Shown piece by piece: positions 47,915 through 59,064 of a stretch of DNA of 64,000 nt. Under the pieces are notes generated by a model. That model made no database searches. It saw only the letters and a program-made list of their open reading frames with translations, and had not been told where the DNA came from. Position 1 is the stretch's first letter. The number at the start of each line of letters is the position of its first letter. This stretch comes from Phoronis australis (taxonomy: Eukaryota > Phoronida > Phoronidae). Location: positions 124,001-188,000 of the forward strand of contig NMRA01000283.1 in assembly GCA_002633005.1 (NCBI GenBank). Reading direction: 5' to 3'. The position numbers and the translations under genes were made by a program.

Positions 47915-48580
47915 TTTAGCCCCATGTTTATATTGCATAAAAACTTGTTAAAATGCATTAACCGTGTTAAATGGATTAAGATGAACTGGCCTTGTTGCTT
48001 TGAACCTATAATTAAGTTAAATATAAAACTATGAAATTTTGAAAATCTGTAGCGGCATAAGCAGTACTCCCTTAGAATCAAGCTGTTCTCGAAAAGCTAA
48101 GTGATCTTGGTTATCCGATAGGCTGACAGGCGCATAGGGCGGGAAAATGGTATTCAGTGTGGACGTGTGCACTGAAGCAACATCATGTATCACATTTTTA
48201 TTTGGGCCAATGATACAGTAAATCTGCTTCTTTATTCCATCCTGATGTCCGCAACTTGAGCCTGTTGAGCTCTACCTTAGGCGTGGAGGGGGATGGCATA
48301 GGGACCGACGTGCTGCTTTCTCGAATGGTATCGTTTTAGAGAGGTTGCGTCTAGGGAACCAAACCTGCCAAGCTTAATATCTTTTTCGCACGTAACCCTT
48401 TCAATACATTGTAGTAGGATTGGAACATTATTCATAGGTGGTACCGGACTTTTCAAAACCCGTCGAGGAATCTTATTTTGTCAGAGAACTATCATTTGAA
48501 TATCAAAATTTTGGAACTATTTAGACTTAGACGAAAATTTAAAAGTTGTTTGTCCGGATTACAAAAATTGACCTTATAAT
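47915..48580. repeat. Direct duplication around N gap at 48581, copy 1
   Basis: 666 bp, matching 48582-49247 with about six single-base differences (roughly 1%). Noncoding. Confidence 0.95.
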
Positions 48581-48581
48581 N

Positions 48582-49247
48582 TTTAGCCCCATGTTTATAT
48601 TGCATAAAAACTTGTTAAAATGCATTAACCGTGTTAAATGGATTAAGATGAACTGGCCTTGTTGCTTTGAACCTATAATTAAGTTAAATATAAAACTATG
48701 AAATTTTGAAAATCTGTAGCGGCATAAGCAGTACTCCCTTAGAATCAAGCTGTTCTCGAAAAGCTAAGTGATCTTGGTTATCCGATAGGCTGACAGGCGC
48801 ATAGGGCGGGAAAATGGTATTCAGTGTGGACGTGTGCACTGAAGCAACATCATGTATCACATTTTTATTTGGGCCAATGGTACAGTGAATCTGCTTCTTT
48901 ATTCCACCCTGATGTCCGCAACTTGAGCCTGTTGAGCTCTACCTTAGGGGTGGAGGGGGATGGCATAGGGACCGACGTGCTGCTTTCTCGAATGGTATCG
49001 TTTTAGAGAGGTTGCGTCTAGGGAACCAAACCTGCCAAGCTTAATATCTTTTGCGCACGTAACCCTTTCAATACATTGTAGTAGGATTGGAACATTATTC
49101 ATAGGTGGTACCGGACTTTTCAAAACCCGTCGAGGAATCTTATTTTGTCAGAGAACTATCATTTGAATATCAAAATTTTGGAACTATTTAGACTTAGAAG
49201 AAAATTTAAAAGTTGTTTGTCCGGATTACAAAAATTGACCTTATAAT
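48582..49247. repeat. Direct duplication around N gap at 48581, copy 2
   Basis: Starts at the base after the N; partner of 47915-48580. Confidence 0.95.
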
Positions 49248-49261
49248 TGTATAAATGCAGC

Positions 49262-49430
49262 TTTCACACCATGGGCGGCGCAGCACTGAAAAAATGGAGG
49301 GCTATAGCCCCCCACAGCCTCCCCCCTGTGTGAAACAGCCATAAACCATGGGCGGCGCAGCAATGAATAAAATTGGGGCTATAGCCCCCAGCACCCTGTG
49401 GTGCGCCGCCCATGCACCTGTTCCTTGGGC
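49262..49430. repeat. GC-rich MITE-like unit
   Basis: catgggcggcgcagca occurs directly twice (49270 and 49347), and tgcgccgcccatg occurs inverted at 49402. Two 'ctatagcccc' blocks lie between. The unit can fold into alternative hairpins. Confidence 0.6.
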
Positions 49431-49676
49431 GCAAAGGAGGCGAAATTTGTTAGTTGGTGATTCTATCATAGGCTACAGACACTATACTTGAGTGAGGTAC
49501 AGAGATTTTGAGCGGCGTACACTCGAGCTTAAAGAGTTCCCCCCATGAATTTATTTAGTTTTTGAGGTTTCCATTAGAAAATCTGAAATGAATACCATGA
49601 AATCTAACTAAATAAGCACTTTTATACCACAATATTAGCGTCAAATGGCAAATACAACCGTGTAGTAACCCATGTA

Positions 49677-49790
49677 GTTATCTCACTAGTGAGATAACTT
49701 TTTGGCGGGAAACCGAGGCCGGTTTCGAAGCCGGGCCTCAAGAGTTTCGAGTCGCCCTACCTTACCACTACACCACTCAGCGGCTGACGT
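49677..49790 (-). repeat. tRNA-derived SINE-like unit
   Basis: On the minus strand 49786-49711 is tRNA-sized (about 76 nt). It has an A-box-like GAGTGGTGTAGTGGTAAGG and a B-box-like GGCTTCGAAACCGG. The acceptor and anticodon stems do not close well, so it is not a functional tRNA. It is followed by a perfect 22-bp palindrome (49677-49698). Confidence 0.5.
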
Positions 49791-50970
49791 CATCGATCGT
49801 GAAACTAGAATACTTAAATAAATGAGCACGCTCAACAATCGCATGTTCAGCAAAGGGCACTGTACCGACATTTATACGCTATGAAAAATAGAACGCATAA
49901 TTTCCAAAAAAACGATATTTTAATTCAGTGAATTGTTTTTCTCTCGTGTTCTCTCACTAAAAATTTCCCACATCTACACTTGCACATTTTTTTAAAAAAG
50001 GTGTTTTTGTTGCACAAAATATTATGCAGATATCTGCCACTTGGTGTCGTTTTTCTATTGAACTGACCAATCAGATTGTATTTTTGTTCTTACATGTAAT
50101 TACTTCCATATGGCAGCTCCCATGGAGTGTGATGCCTGTATACTTCAAGGTTTATCAAACAGCACAAAATTGTGATGCCAGAACCTGAAGAAGCTTAGAG
50201 AAGCATCCTGACGAAATCTGAGGGACTGTGGAACTCTGTAGATCAGTAGATCAAAAAGATGAAGAGGTGTCACACACGTTTGTGCAGAAAACAGCTGCAT
50301 GTCCTGAGTGATACAGTATACTGTAGAAGACCAAGTGTCAGATCAAAAACTGAAAGGACATAAAAAGGCACAGCAACGTTTCAAGACACCAGCAGTAGTA
50401 CTAAACCTGAAGCTGCTGAAAATGATACAGATGTTGCCCAAAATTTTCCAAGAAAATCATAGACTTCCAAAATCTGAAACACCCAATTAACCTGAAGACG
50501 ATAGGAACATATTCTGAAACATGAGTGCATCATTTGTTAGCAAGAAAAGTATGTTATGGACTACATTTCAAGAAAGAGAAAGAATTAAAAACTTCATAGC
50601 TTCGAAAAACCGGTACATGTTTTTGAAAGATACATCTTGGTGTTTTCCAAGTGTGTTTCAGTATTATCTCCAGTTGTTTTTTTAACTTGTTCAGCCCCTT
50701 GGCTGCCTAGGCCTTAGACAATACCGCTGACCCAGTAGAGACGGTGATCATACCATGCATAGGTACTCCATATGCCGGATGCTTTTCGGCAAATTATGCA
50801 GCACATTGGTTAAACCATTAGTCATGTTCCTATAAGTTTAGAAGTACCGCGCAGAGAGATACCTCTGAGGAGGCCGTTAATGTTTTCATTTGTTCCCAGT
50901 TTAAACAAATACCCCTGCAATCCTGTTTTTCGAACACTCCCTTGTTCAGTTGCCACATCGACACTGCGTG

Positions 50971-51289
50971 TGCTAGGGGATAATCACATGGCGTTATCCT
51001 GTGGGTGCGAATTTAAGCACTTTTAACTCAAAATTTTTGAGAGAGTTAAATGGAGTAGATGGTTGCAACCAACATGCCCAAGTGGCCGTCATTCCCTGCC
51101 GTAATCCTGGGATCGGGGGAACCTCTTCTCAATTTTTTAAACATTAATTTCTCAGGTAGCTGCAATGGTAATTAAATTAAAGTGCCTCAGTGGCCAGCGT
51201 CCATGTCGTAATTCGAGGACGATGGAAGCCACTGTCCATATCGTCAAACGTTGATTACCTTAAGTGTAAATCGATTGACTGTGATATGA
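50971..51289. repeat. Direct duplication around N gap at 51290, copy 1
   Basis: 319 bp, near-identical to 51291-51609; differences include cacatgg/catatgg and gaatttt/gatttta. Confidence 0.95.
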
Positions 51290-51290
51290 N

Positions 51291-51609
51291 TGCTAGGGGA
51301 TAATCATATGGCGTTATCCTGTGGGTGCGATTTTAAGCACTTTTAACTCAAAATTTTTGAGAGAGTTAAATGGAGTAGATGGTTGCAACCAACATGCCCA
51401 AGTGGCCGTCATTCCCTGCCGTAATCCTGGGATCGGGGGAACCTCTTCTCAATTTTTTAAACATTAATTTCTCAGGTAGCTGCAATGGTAATTAAATTAA
51501 AGTGCCTCAGTGGCCAGCGTCCATGTCGTAATTCGAGGACGATGGAAGCCACTGTCCATATCGTCAAACGTTGATTACCTTAAGTGTAAATCGATTGACT
51601 GTGATATGA
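51291..51609. repeat. Direct duplication around N gap at 51290, copy 2
   Basis: Starts at the base after the N. Confidence 0.95.
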
Positions 51610-52399
51610 GCATCTGATTTAAAAAAAAATTCAATCGCTTCACTGGTATATTAGCTGATTTATTTTCACTTGCATTAGCCAATCTAATTATTAGACGATC
51701 AACATTTTTAGGGGCAGATCAGACGGCATGTAAATTTGTTAGGCTGGTGGTTCATCAGTTCTGGATAAGTGAGTCTGAAAAATTTGCATGCCAACTCACT
51801 CATAGTTAAACGTTAACAGAATCGGGTTTTCTCAGTTGAACTTGTACCGCAAGCAACAGCTCAGTCCAGAGCCCTGAATATACAAATGAAATTCAAAGAG
51901 AAAGACCATGTGTCTTAGAAGCCAAGTACCATAGATCATCATGCTATAAAAAACAGAAAGACAAATATTGTGAAGAGTGACGAATCCACAGTTTTCAGAG
52001 ATGTTTTTCTACAGTTCTATTTCGAGTTCCTTATATAAAAGCTTCTAACACATGGAGATGTCATTTGCCTTTCAAAACTAAAGCAAGACTTTGAAGCTGT
52101 TCTTCAGAAAGCTGGTGTGCATGAAGTTATTTGGACAGACAATTTTAAGAAACGACTGTTGAAGCTACTCACTGTTGTAGTTTGTGCCTGACTAAGAGAT
52201 ACGAGTGAATTGAGGCTAGTATTTAATAATTCACTTGCTGACTCTAATTAACACAGCCCATTATAACATATTTTGAATCAAACGTTTGCCCAAATCCTGC
52301 CGCCTCCAAACAAGAACTTAGTGTTTAACCCTTCATTGCATGCGGGCCAATCACCAGTGTGCAGTGCTCTACCCTCTCTAATCGACCATAGTTGGCTCC

Positions 52400-52639
52400 T
52401 TGGCAATGCCCGCAGCTCCATTGAAAGTACTAAACGATGAACACTGCAAGTGCAAAAAGAACATGTGTGCTCAGAAACTGAGTTTGTGCTGCAATGGTGG
52501 GTCAAACTGTACAGAAATGTGCAGCTGTGACAACTGTAGTAACATCAGCAACACTGACTGCATAACATTGGATAGTTCTTTGACAACTGAGGCAACCCTA
52601 AATAGACCTCCAAACCCGTTATTTCGTTTTTTGTATTAA
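52400..52639 (+). CDS. Cysteine-rich CXC-like ORF (tail of the decayed gene)
   Basis: 79 codons. PAAPLKVLNDEHCKCKKNMC, then a Cys pattern C-x-C-K-K-x2-C ... C-x6-C-x3-C-x-C-x2-C-x-N. That is the zinc-binding CXC spacing of tesmin/TSO1-type domains and of the tails of some TE-derived proteins. Only one CXC block is present. It probably belongs to the relic 50120-52640 rather than to an active gene. Confidence 0.4.
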   Translation: MAMPAAPLKVLNDEHCKCKKNMCAQKLSLCCNGGSNCTEMCSCDNCSNISNTDCITLDSSLTTEATLNRPPNPLFRFLY

Positions 52640-53096
52640 AAAGTTAATTTTATTTGTTGATTAAGTCATAGAAAGTACATACTTTGATCATTGTCATGTA
52701 TTTGTCTCATACTGCTTAATAAACGCTGTCAGAATAATCTATTATTTTCATACAGTCTTTGTGCACATTCACAGAGATCATTCAACTATATTATTTTGTA
52801 CTATAACGTATTTCTGGTGTATTGTGCAAACAAGCTATATTTTATACCATTACTCAATGGTTCAGTCATTGAGGCACAAATTTTGCTCAAGTGTTTTGTG
52901 TTATTGTTGTTGTCAGACAATGCCATAATAACCTAGTAACATTCAGACTTAGTTTGCATTTCTTCCACTAGGTGTCACTTAACATTTTTTAAATTTCACT
53001 GTTTACAATTAGTCTACAACAGTAAAACATGTCATGTGAGTGTATTATTGTTCAATGCAATGACATCGACCATATTACTTGTTTTACAAAACTGTT

Positions 53097-53158
53097 GGAT
53101 TTTGTAAAATTATCACCCTCGGGGCTAACGCCCCTCGGGCAATAATTCTCCAAAATCC
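53097..53158. repeat. Short hairpin, 29-bp imperfect arms
   Basis: ggattttgtaaaattatcac...ggggc pairs with gcccc...aataattctccaaaatcc across 'taac'. Confidence 0.6.
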
Positions 53159-53546
53159 GCGCGGGCTCTAGATAACGGTGGATAACGACTTCGCCATGTA
53201 ATAATCTATATTTATCACACCAAGCGTCTCGAGTGAAAAGTGGTGTTTCGACTTTTGCGCGTGATCACAGATTTCGTCCATTGAGGATATGTGAAGTTGG
53301 CGATCCATGTACTATAGTCTAAAATGCTAGCCAAACCAACTCTGAATCCAAGCAGGGTTGGAAGTCTTGCAGATTTAGAGGCATACATATCGCATTCGCT
53401 TTAGCAGAGTAAATTTTACCCGTAAACGTTATTAAGAGATGCTATCAGCTCGTTATGACGACTTGAGTTACCTCGTTATAATGTGAGAGCCAAAGCGTTA
53501 TACCGAGATAGAATCTCATTGAAACGAGTCGTTTTAGCCAGATAGA

Positions 53547-53564
53547 ATCTCGTTATAACGAGAT
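53547..53564. repeat. Perfect 18-bp palindrome atctcgttataacgagat
   Basis: Sits at the end of a stretch (53440-53580) with several imperfect 'ctcgttat(a)acgag' units. Confidence 0.6.
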
Positions 53565-53580
53565 AATCGACGATTATGTA

Positions 53581-55420
53581 TGTTTTTCAGTTCATTCTTA
53601 ATGCCGTATTAATGCTCCGTCCGGTCCGCGACACGTGTTAGGTCAAGTAGGTCATGTTTTGAGATTTCTTTATTTAGTTGGTTGGGATGCCTGTATAAAC
53701 ATGGATTTTCGAGTACGTTACACCCACCTCAGGGTTCGTATTTTTGGAATTGTTTATAGTACGCAAATTAGGCTTAGGAAAACTACAGCATGCGTGACTT
53801 AGTGCACGTTTGAAAGCTTATAAACTCCCACAACAGAGAAATATTGACCAGTACTTGAGTGAACCAGGGTATTATGGATTAGTTTTAAGTGTACATACTC
53901 TAAGAGGTATTTTGAATGTAATCAAACGGATTTGCGATGAAAACGTTTGCGAACATGTTAGTTACAATTCACAGTTGTTCAAGGGGTGGCGGAGTCATTT
54001 ATGCATGTGGTAACGTCGTAAGGAACCTGGTGAATGTTATTTCGAATGAGCGTGGGCAGAGAATGCACTTCCACTGTGAAACTTTCGCCAAGCGTGCAGC
54101 GTCAGTTTTCACATTAAGTTTTCGGTGCAGAAAGATCTGCCCTTTCTGACACTTTTACAGAAATACTCGACGAGTGTGCTGAGTACATCAATCAAAAATT
54201 GCGAGAAAAAATCTTGTGAGTGATATTGATTTTGCGCATTTCATGCCTCAATGCCTCAAAACGTTGGCTGAATGTAGCAACAACACGTTGTGTTTTTAAA
54301 AACTATAGGTGACTTCAATCTACATATTTTCCCGATGTTACGTTTTACTTGTCACATAGCACAACTTGATACGTTCAAATATCGAAACCAAAAATTCATT
54401 TACTTTTACCCGGCTGTTCCATTACACTATCCAGAATAGGGTCAAGAAGGTGATTTACGAGTAGTCCTTGTGCAGAAACGTAGTGCGCATGTAAGGAAAT
54501 AGCTGAAACGTTGCGTAGTGGGATTGAACCGAGTAACCAAGTGTCGGCATATGGTGTGCACGAAATGAATAAAGAAAGATGAACGAAAAAAAATTGACAG
54601 AAGTAGACGTAGCAGGGGCTGTCGTAAACCATCCGTTTGAAGCATGCTTCGCTCCTGAAGACCAACCACAAGGTGTTCCACTGAAATTGGAGCCTTGTGG
54701 TGACCGGATGTTGACTTGAACTCACTAAATTTGCCTTATTACATGCTCTGTCAATGTTTGTCAATCGAAACTTCCTAACCTCTGGATTTTTCGGGAACTC
54801 GTTTTACTTCAAATGTCGCTGTTTCTTGTTGTTATAAACACATCCAGACACGCAACAGGTAAATCCGCCGACACATCCCATCACTATGTTTGCAAGCCAC
54901 CATTAACATGCAGACAACACAAAGTGGTTACTCGGATCATTGCCAAGATGTACCGTGGCACGGGCCAGTGGGCGTGGCTTTGAAATTGTCGGATCTGCAT
55001 ATTGTCTAATCTGATCTGTGCGCACACACTATGAGTCGATCGCATTCAAAGTTCTTGAACTTGATGATAAGAGACGCTCCTGGGTAGTAACCACTTCCTC
55101 AAATCGGTGTAAAATGGCGGTGAAACTCAACATAGGTGTTCTTGTTCTTCATTTATGTTGAGTTTTCAAGTTATTGTTTGGACGTGACGATGAGTGTCGG
55201 TTTGGGTGGTCCTGGTTGGACCAGCCAGCTTTCGTTGGATGTAATTCGTGTCTCTCGAAATTTCTATTAACACCCGGTTTTCTGTCTCTGACCAGCGAGG
55301 ACCAGGGAGTTTCTCTGTTGAGACCTTCTTCTATTTGAGCTCATGATTGACTTTTCTGATACGTGAACAAGTGCTACCCCTGCACAAACAACGCATTGTT
55401 GAATCCGTTCCGGTGTCCAC
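53581..55420. other. Intergenic, nothing recognised
   Basis: A 122-codon minus-strand ORF (54396-54764) has a hydrophobic stretch but no recognisable family. Confidence 0.4.
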
Positions 55421-55429
55421 CGTACACGT

Positions 55430-55700
55430 GTAAACACGATTTAACCTTATTTGAGAACGGTTTGAATCTATCACTTTCCGTCGGATTCTACAGATCCGGA
55501 TCGGCCGTGTCCAAGAGGATGTAATACGGCGGTCCCATTGGACAACGCAATCTGGATTGAAGGTCTTATTTTCACCGACCTCGTCGAGAATCATGTCGGA
55601 CTACACTTGGATTCAGGCGATATAGATCCGCCGAATCCGACCGAATGTGGTTGAGTTAAACTGTTCTCGAATAGGATCCGTCTGTGCTTTGATCCGATCC
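55430..55700. repeat. Imperfect foldback element
   Basis: About 55440-55515 is an imperfect inverted copy of about 55605-55685. Shared blocks include 'gagaac.gttt' and 'tcggattc....gatc'. Confidence 0.55.
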
Positions 55701-55984
55701 TATGTGTACATACGTGTGTGGACGCCCGACCGTATTCAACACATGAAGGGCGATGTCTGCGCATTAGCATTAAAAATTTCCTTGTATTTGTTCACGTGTG
55801 GAACACATATCTTGTTTCATTCAGACAAGAATGAATTAATAGTGTCTGAGATTGGTGGATATGCGACAGATGGTGTGGAGACGGCAGAAGGGAAGACACG
55901 CCAATAGCTGCTTATCTCGAGTAAGGTAGCGTCATAGCAATAGGCAGCCTCTAGGTCAACAGGAAGTCGCGTCTTCTTCACCTC

Positions 55985-56355
55985 CGCAAAATCGTGAATG
56001 GCCAGTTATATACATGTTCCACACCCACGTCCTGGACCCATTTTCTATACCATATGTCTACGTTCTAGGCCGTAACGGTATCTTACATGACGACAACGCT
56101 CGACAACTTCGGACGTGGGTGAACAAGATGCATCAGAAATATCGGGACATCAAACGTTTTGAGTGGCTGAGAAGTACAGACCTGAACCCAACAGAGCAGC
56201 TTTGGGATCAACGCGGCCAACGCAAAGTGTGTCTTTGATCACAGCCCACACGACACAGGAAGACTTGCGTCACCTACTTGGACAGGACTTGTCAGCCACC
56301 GCCAACAGTGAATTAGGACCGTATGGTAAACAGTCTTCGGAGACGATGTAGGGTC
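55985..56355 (+). pseudogene. Tc1/mariner-type transposase C-terminal relic
   Basis: HDDNARQLRTWV carries the second catalytic Asp of the DDE set (near 56090). FEWLRSTDLNPTEQLWDQ has the family's SPDLNPIE..WD block with the final acid (near 56160-56210). In another frame comes a degenerate tail, TTQEDLRHLLGQDL. The DNA-binding part and first Asp are missing; frameshifted and dead. Confidence 0.75.
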
Positions 56356-56359
56356 GTGA

Positions 56360-57560
56360 CTGATGCCGCCGGCGACTTTCGATTTTTCTTCGCATATAAC
56401 GGCACGGCTAGCCTCCATATTGTCTGCTTCAGTTTTGATCAGCTTTCATTAATTCATTCAAACTGTAAGGTATCCCGGCAACACACTTCCCGTAATGTTT
56501 GTCACGCAAAATGGTGAAAAACAGAAACCCTTCCCAAAATAAGTGTAATAAGAACTGAAAGTTAGTGAAAATTTTCCTGAAAAGTATCTTACGCTGACAC
56601 CGTCGCCGGTCGACTTTGGGCAAGTCGACAAGTTCTCGAAATTTACAATCCGGTGCTACCTTCAAAGAGACCATCCAGTTTCAGCTGACGATTACTTCGT
56701 TCTCTGGAGATCTAACTTGAGTAAACATGCGCAAAGTAAGCAGTGGGCGCGACATAAGTAGTTACTAAAACTGGAAAGTAGTCCACAGCCAGTATTCTAC
56801 TTCATAACTTTTCTTGGTGCGCAACGTAATGGGCCAATTACCAAGGGCCGTCAGAACCAGCAGACGGTTGCAAATTGAGGAAAGCCAAGTGTCATATCGT
56901 ACAATTTTGGCGTTAGTTAACTTCAGATGACGCTGCTCAGGAGTTGCAAAGAAAATCTTGCTGAGGTGCTGGAACGACAAACACTAAAACATCAGTGACG
57001 TGCTCCGTCGGGTAAGATATCACTGGCTAGATACATGTACCTACGCGGTTTGACGCTACTATCAACGATTAGTTCCAAATGAGGCTGCTTTGTACTTACT
57101 TTTTGGAGTTTACATTCCGTAGTACGGGTTTACGTTCGTGGTCAATTGTTGCGGCGGCATTTGATAAGGGTGTGAGCCCGTAACGAGAGTAGATTTCTAC
57201 TAGCTGTGGTATTTTTAAGTTTCCATAACAGACATTATATTGGTTTGTTATAGTAGACAGGGGAAGAAACCACAGACAATTTTTATCGCATTAGTCAGCT
57301 TGTGGGCGAACCTGTTTCTAGGTACTGTTTTTTGGTCGCTTGCACTTGAATTAATTAGTAAGAGTGTCTGAGCGTGGTTCAGTGGAGTTCCGTGAGACAG
57401 CAACCGTGGTAGAGAATGTTCTGCACTCCACGATCGTCGCAAGGCCGAATGTGTGTGGCTCTGTAAATTGCTCAAACCACAGTTATTCAGAGCCCCTGGA
57501 ATTCTTTCTCGGTACTGACCGCCTAAGCAGTGATGCAAACAGACTGGGGGCGATGGAATA
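56360..57560. other. Intergenic, nothing recognised
   Basis: No exon or repeat family recognised. Confidence 0.4.
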
Positions 57561-57604
57561 TAATGCGAATAACTCCCAATTTTAATTGGGAGTTATTCGC
57601 ATTA
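57561..57604. repeat. Near-perfect 21-bp-arm palindrome
   Basis: taatgcgaataactcccaat... and its reverse complement with a 2-bp centre. It abuts the left end of the 57606-57925 duplicate. Confidence 0.9.
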
Positions 57605-57605
57605 A

Positions 57606-57925
57606 AATGCTCCAGAGGATGGTTAGAATCTAAAGTAGGTATTGGGTTCCTGTGTGTGTCGACTTCCTATTTATCGTAATCTATTTTGCCCGGGGTACGT
57701 CACGAGCTATGTTGCAGAGTAAAACAAGAGGAGGATTGAGAGTAATGTCATTTATTATGACGTAAATAGATAAAACTAAATAAGACTCTGCATGATGGGT
57801 ATGGACAAAACGCCCACCGGCGTGTACAATGAATAGAACTGCCTGAAGGGCCTAAAGAAAAAGTACAGAACATGAACACAAAACTTGAAAATACCTAACA
57901 GGGAGTCTGTATGAGCAAAAGAAAA
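57606..57925. repeat. Direct duplication near N gap at 57926, copy 1
   Basis: 320 bp, apparently identical to 58013-58332. Confidence 0.95.
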
Positions 57926-58012
57926 NTAGGACTACCTATGTGCCAAATTTGGTGAAAATCGGCTGACCCCCACCTTGCCGCTCATGGCTGGTGCTCTCGT
58001 GGACTAGTACTT

Positions 58013-58332
58013 AATGCTCCAGAGGATGGTTAGAATCTAAAGTAGGTATTGGGTTCCTGTGTGTGTCGACTTCCTATTTATCGTAATCTATTTTGCCCGG
58101 GGTACGTCACGAGCTATGTTGCAGAGTAAAACAAGAGGAGGATTGAGAGTAATGTCATTTATTATGACGTAAATAGATAAAACTAAATAAGACTCTGCAT
58201 GATGGGTATGGACAAAACGCCCACCGGCGTGTACAATGAATAGAACTGCCTGAAGGGCCTAAAGAAAAAGTACAGAACATGAACACAAAACTTGAAAATA
58301 CCTAACAGGGAGTCTGTATGAGCAAAAGAAAA
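58013..58332. repeat. Direct duplication near N gap at 57926, copy 2
   Basis: Separated from copy 1 by the N and 86 bp of unrelated sequence. Confidence 0.95.
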
Positions 58333-59055
58333 AAGTGGAACCGACACCCGGGATGGGGGTGGGGAAAAATGCAGAGAACGAGCGTAGGTCTCGTAAACGA
58401 CGAGGTAGGTGGCTGAAGAGCTAGATCGCGTTGAACTGAACAAAGGAAATATGGGCGACCAATCAGGTGTCGCATAGAGAAATGTATGAATACAAAAGTA
58501 GGCCCTTGAGGCTATAAATAGAGATGAGTAATGAAAAATAAACCCAAAGTGTTGATATCAAAATCAAGAGAAAAATGTCAAAATAATGACGATAAATGCA
58601 TTTAACAAGTTAAATTTAATAAACAGAATTCAAATTTTTTTGTCCACTTCAGTAACTACGGTGTCTGATAATCACAGTGAACTTAATGTTACTCTTTAGT
58701 GTTAATAAATTCAAAGAACTGATCTCTTTCCATCCGTATATCGAAGTCATATAGTGTTGGAAGAACACCACAAATTCAACAGTCGTAACTAAATGAGGGC
58801 TCAGCCAGCGCCCTGTTGGAATACTGAGCCACTGCCAAAGTGAAAAGACAGTGCAGCATGGATTCCCGTTGATTGAGAGAAAGAAATAACATTCGGTCTT
58901 ACCGACTGGTTGGGAATAGTATTCAACGATTCCATTTGGTTGATGTTAAGACATTCGTAAGTATATGCCGTATATTTATAAATGCAGTTGTGGTTTCCGG
59001 TTTTGCACTTTTGATCACAAGAAAAGACTAAATCAGTGCATATTCCACACATTTG
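58333..59055. other. Intergenic, nothing recognised
   Basis: No exon recognised. Confidence 0.4.
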
Positions 59056-59064
59056 TGTTTTTAC

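Larger units (their letters stand above)
50120..52640 (+). pseudogene. Decayed TE-type gene with YHRSCY-like and CXC blocks
   Basis: Scattered coding pieces in one orientation: near 50260 CHTRLCRKQLHV; near 51910 CVLEAKYHRSSCYKK; near 52020-52190 VFRDVFLQFYFEFL and KLKQDFEAVLQKAGVHEV followed by IWTDNFKKRLLKLL. The cysteine-rich tail follows from 52430. These resemble, from memory, recurrent uncharacterised multi-copy invertebrate proteins thought to be transposon-derived. Stops break every module. A stretch of about 1.2 kb without coding signal (about 50640-51840), which includes the N-gap duplication, separates the first module from the rest. Confidence 0.45.

Noticed and set aside
47890-49006. 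Paired ORFs of identical sequence as a tandem gene duplication
   Set aside because: Both lie in the N-gap duplication at 48581; no motif, noncoding.
49711-49786. Functional tRNA gene
   Set aside because: A- and B-box-like blocks are present but the acceptor and anticodon stems do not pair properly.
54396-54764. 122-codon minus-strand ORF with hydrophobic stretch
   Set aside because: No family resemblance and a competing overlapping frame; no splice or promoter support.
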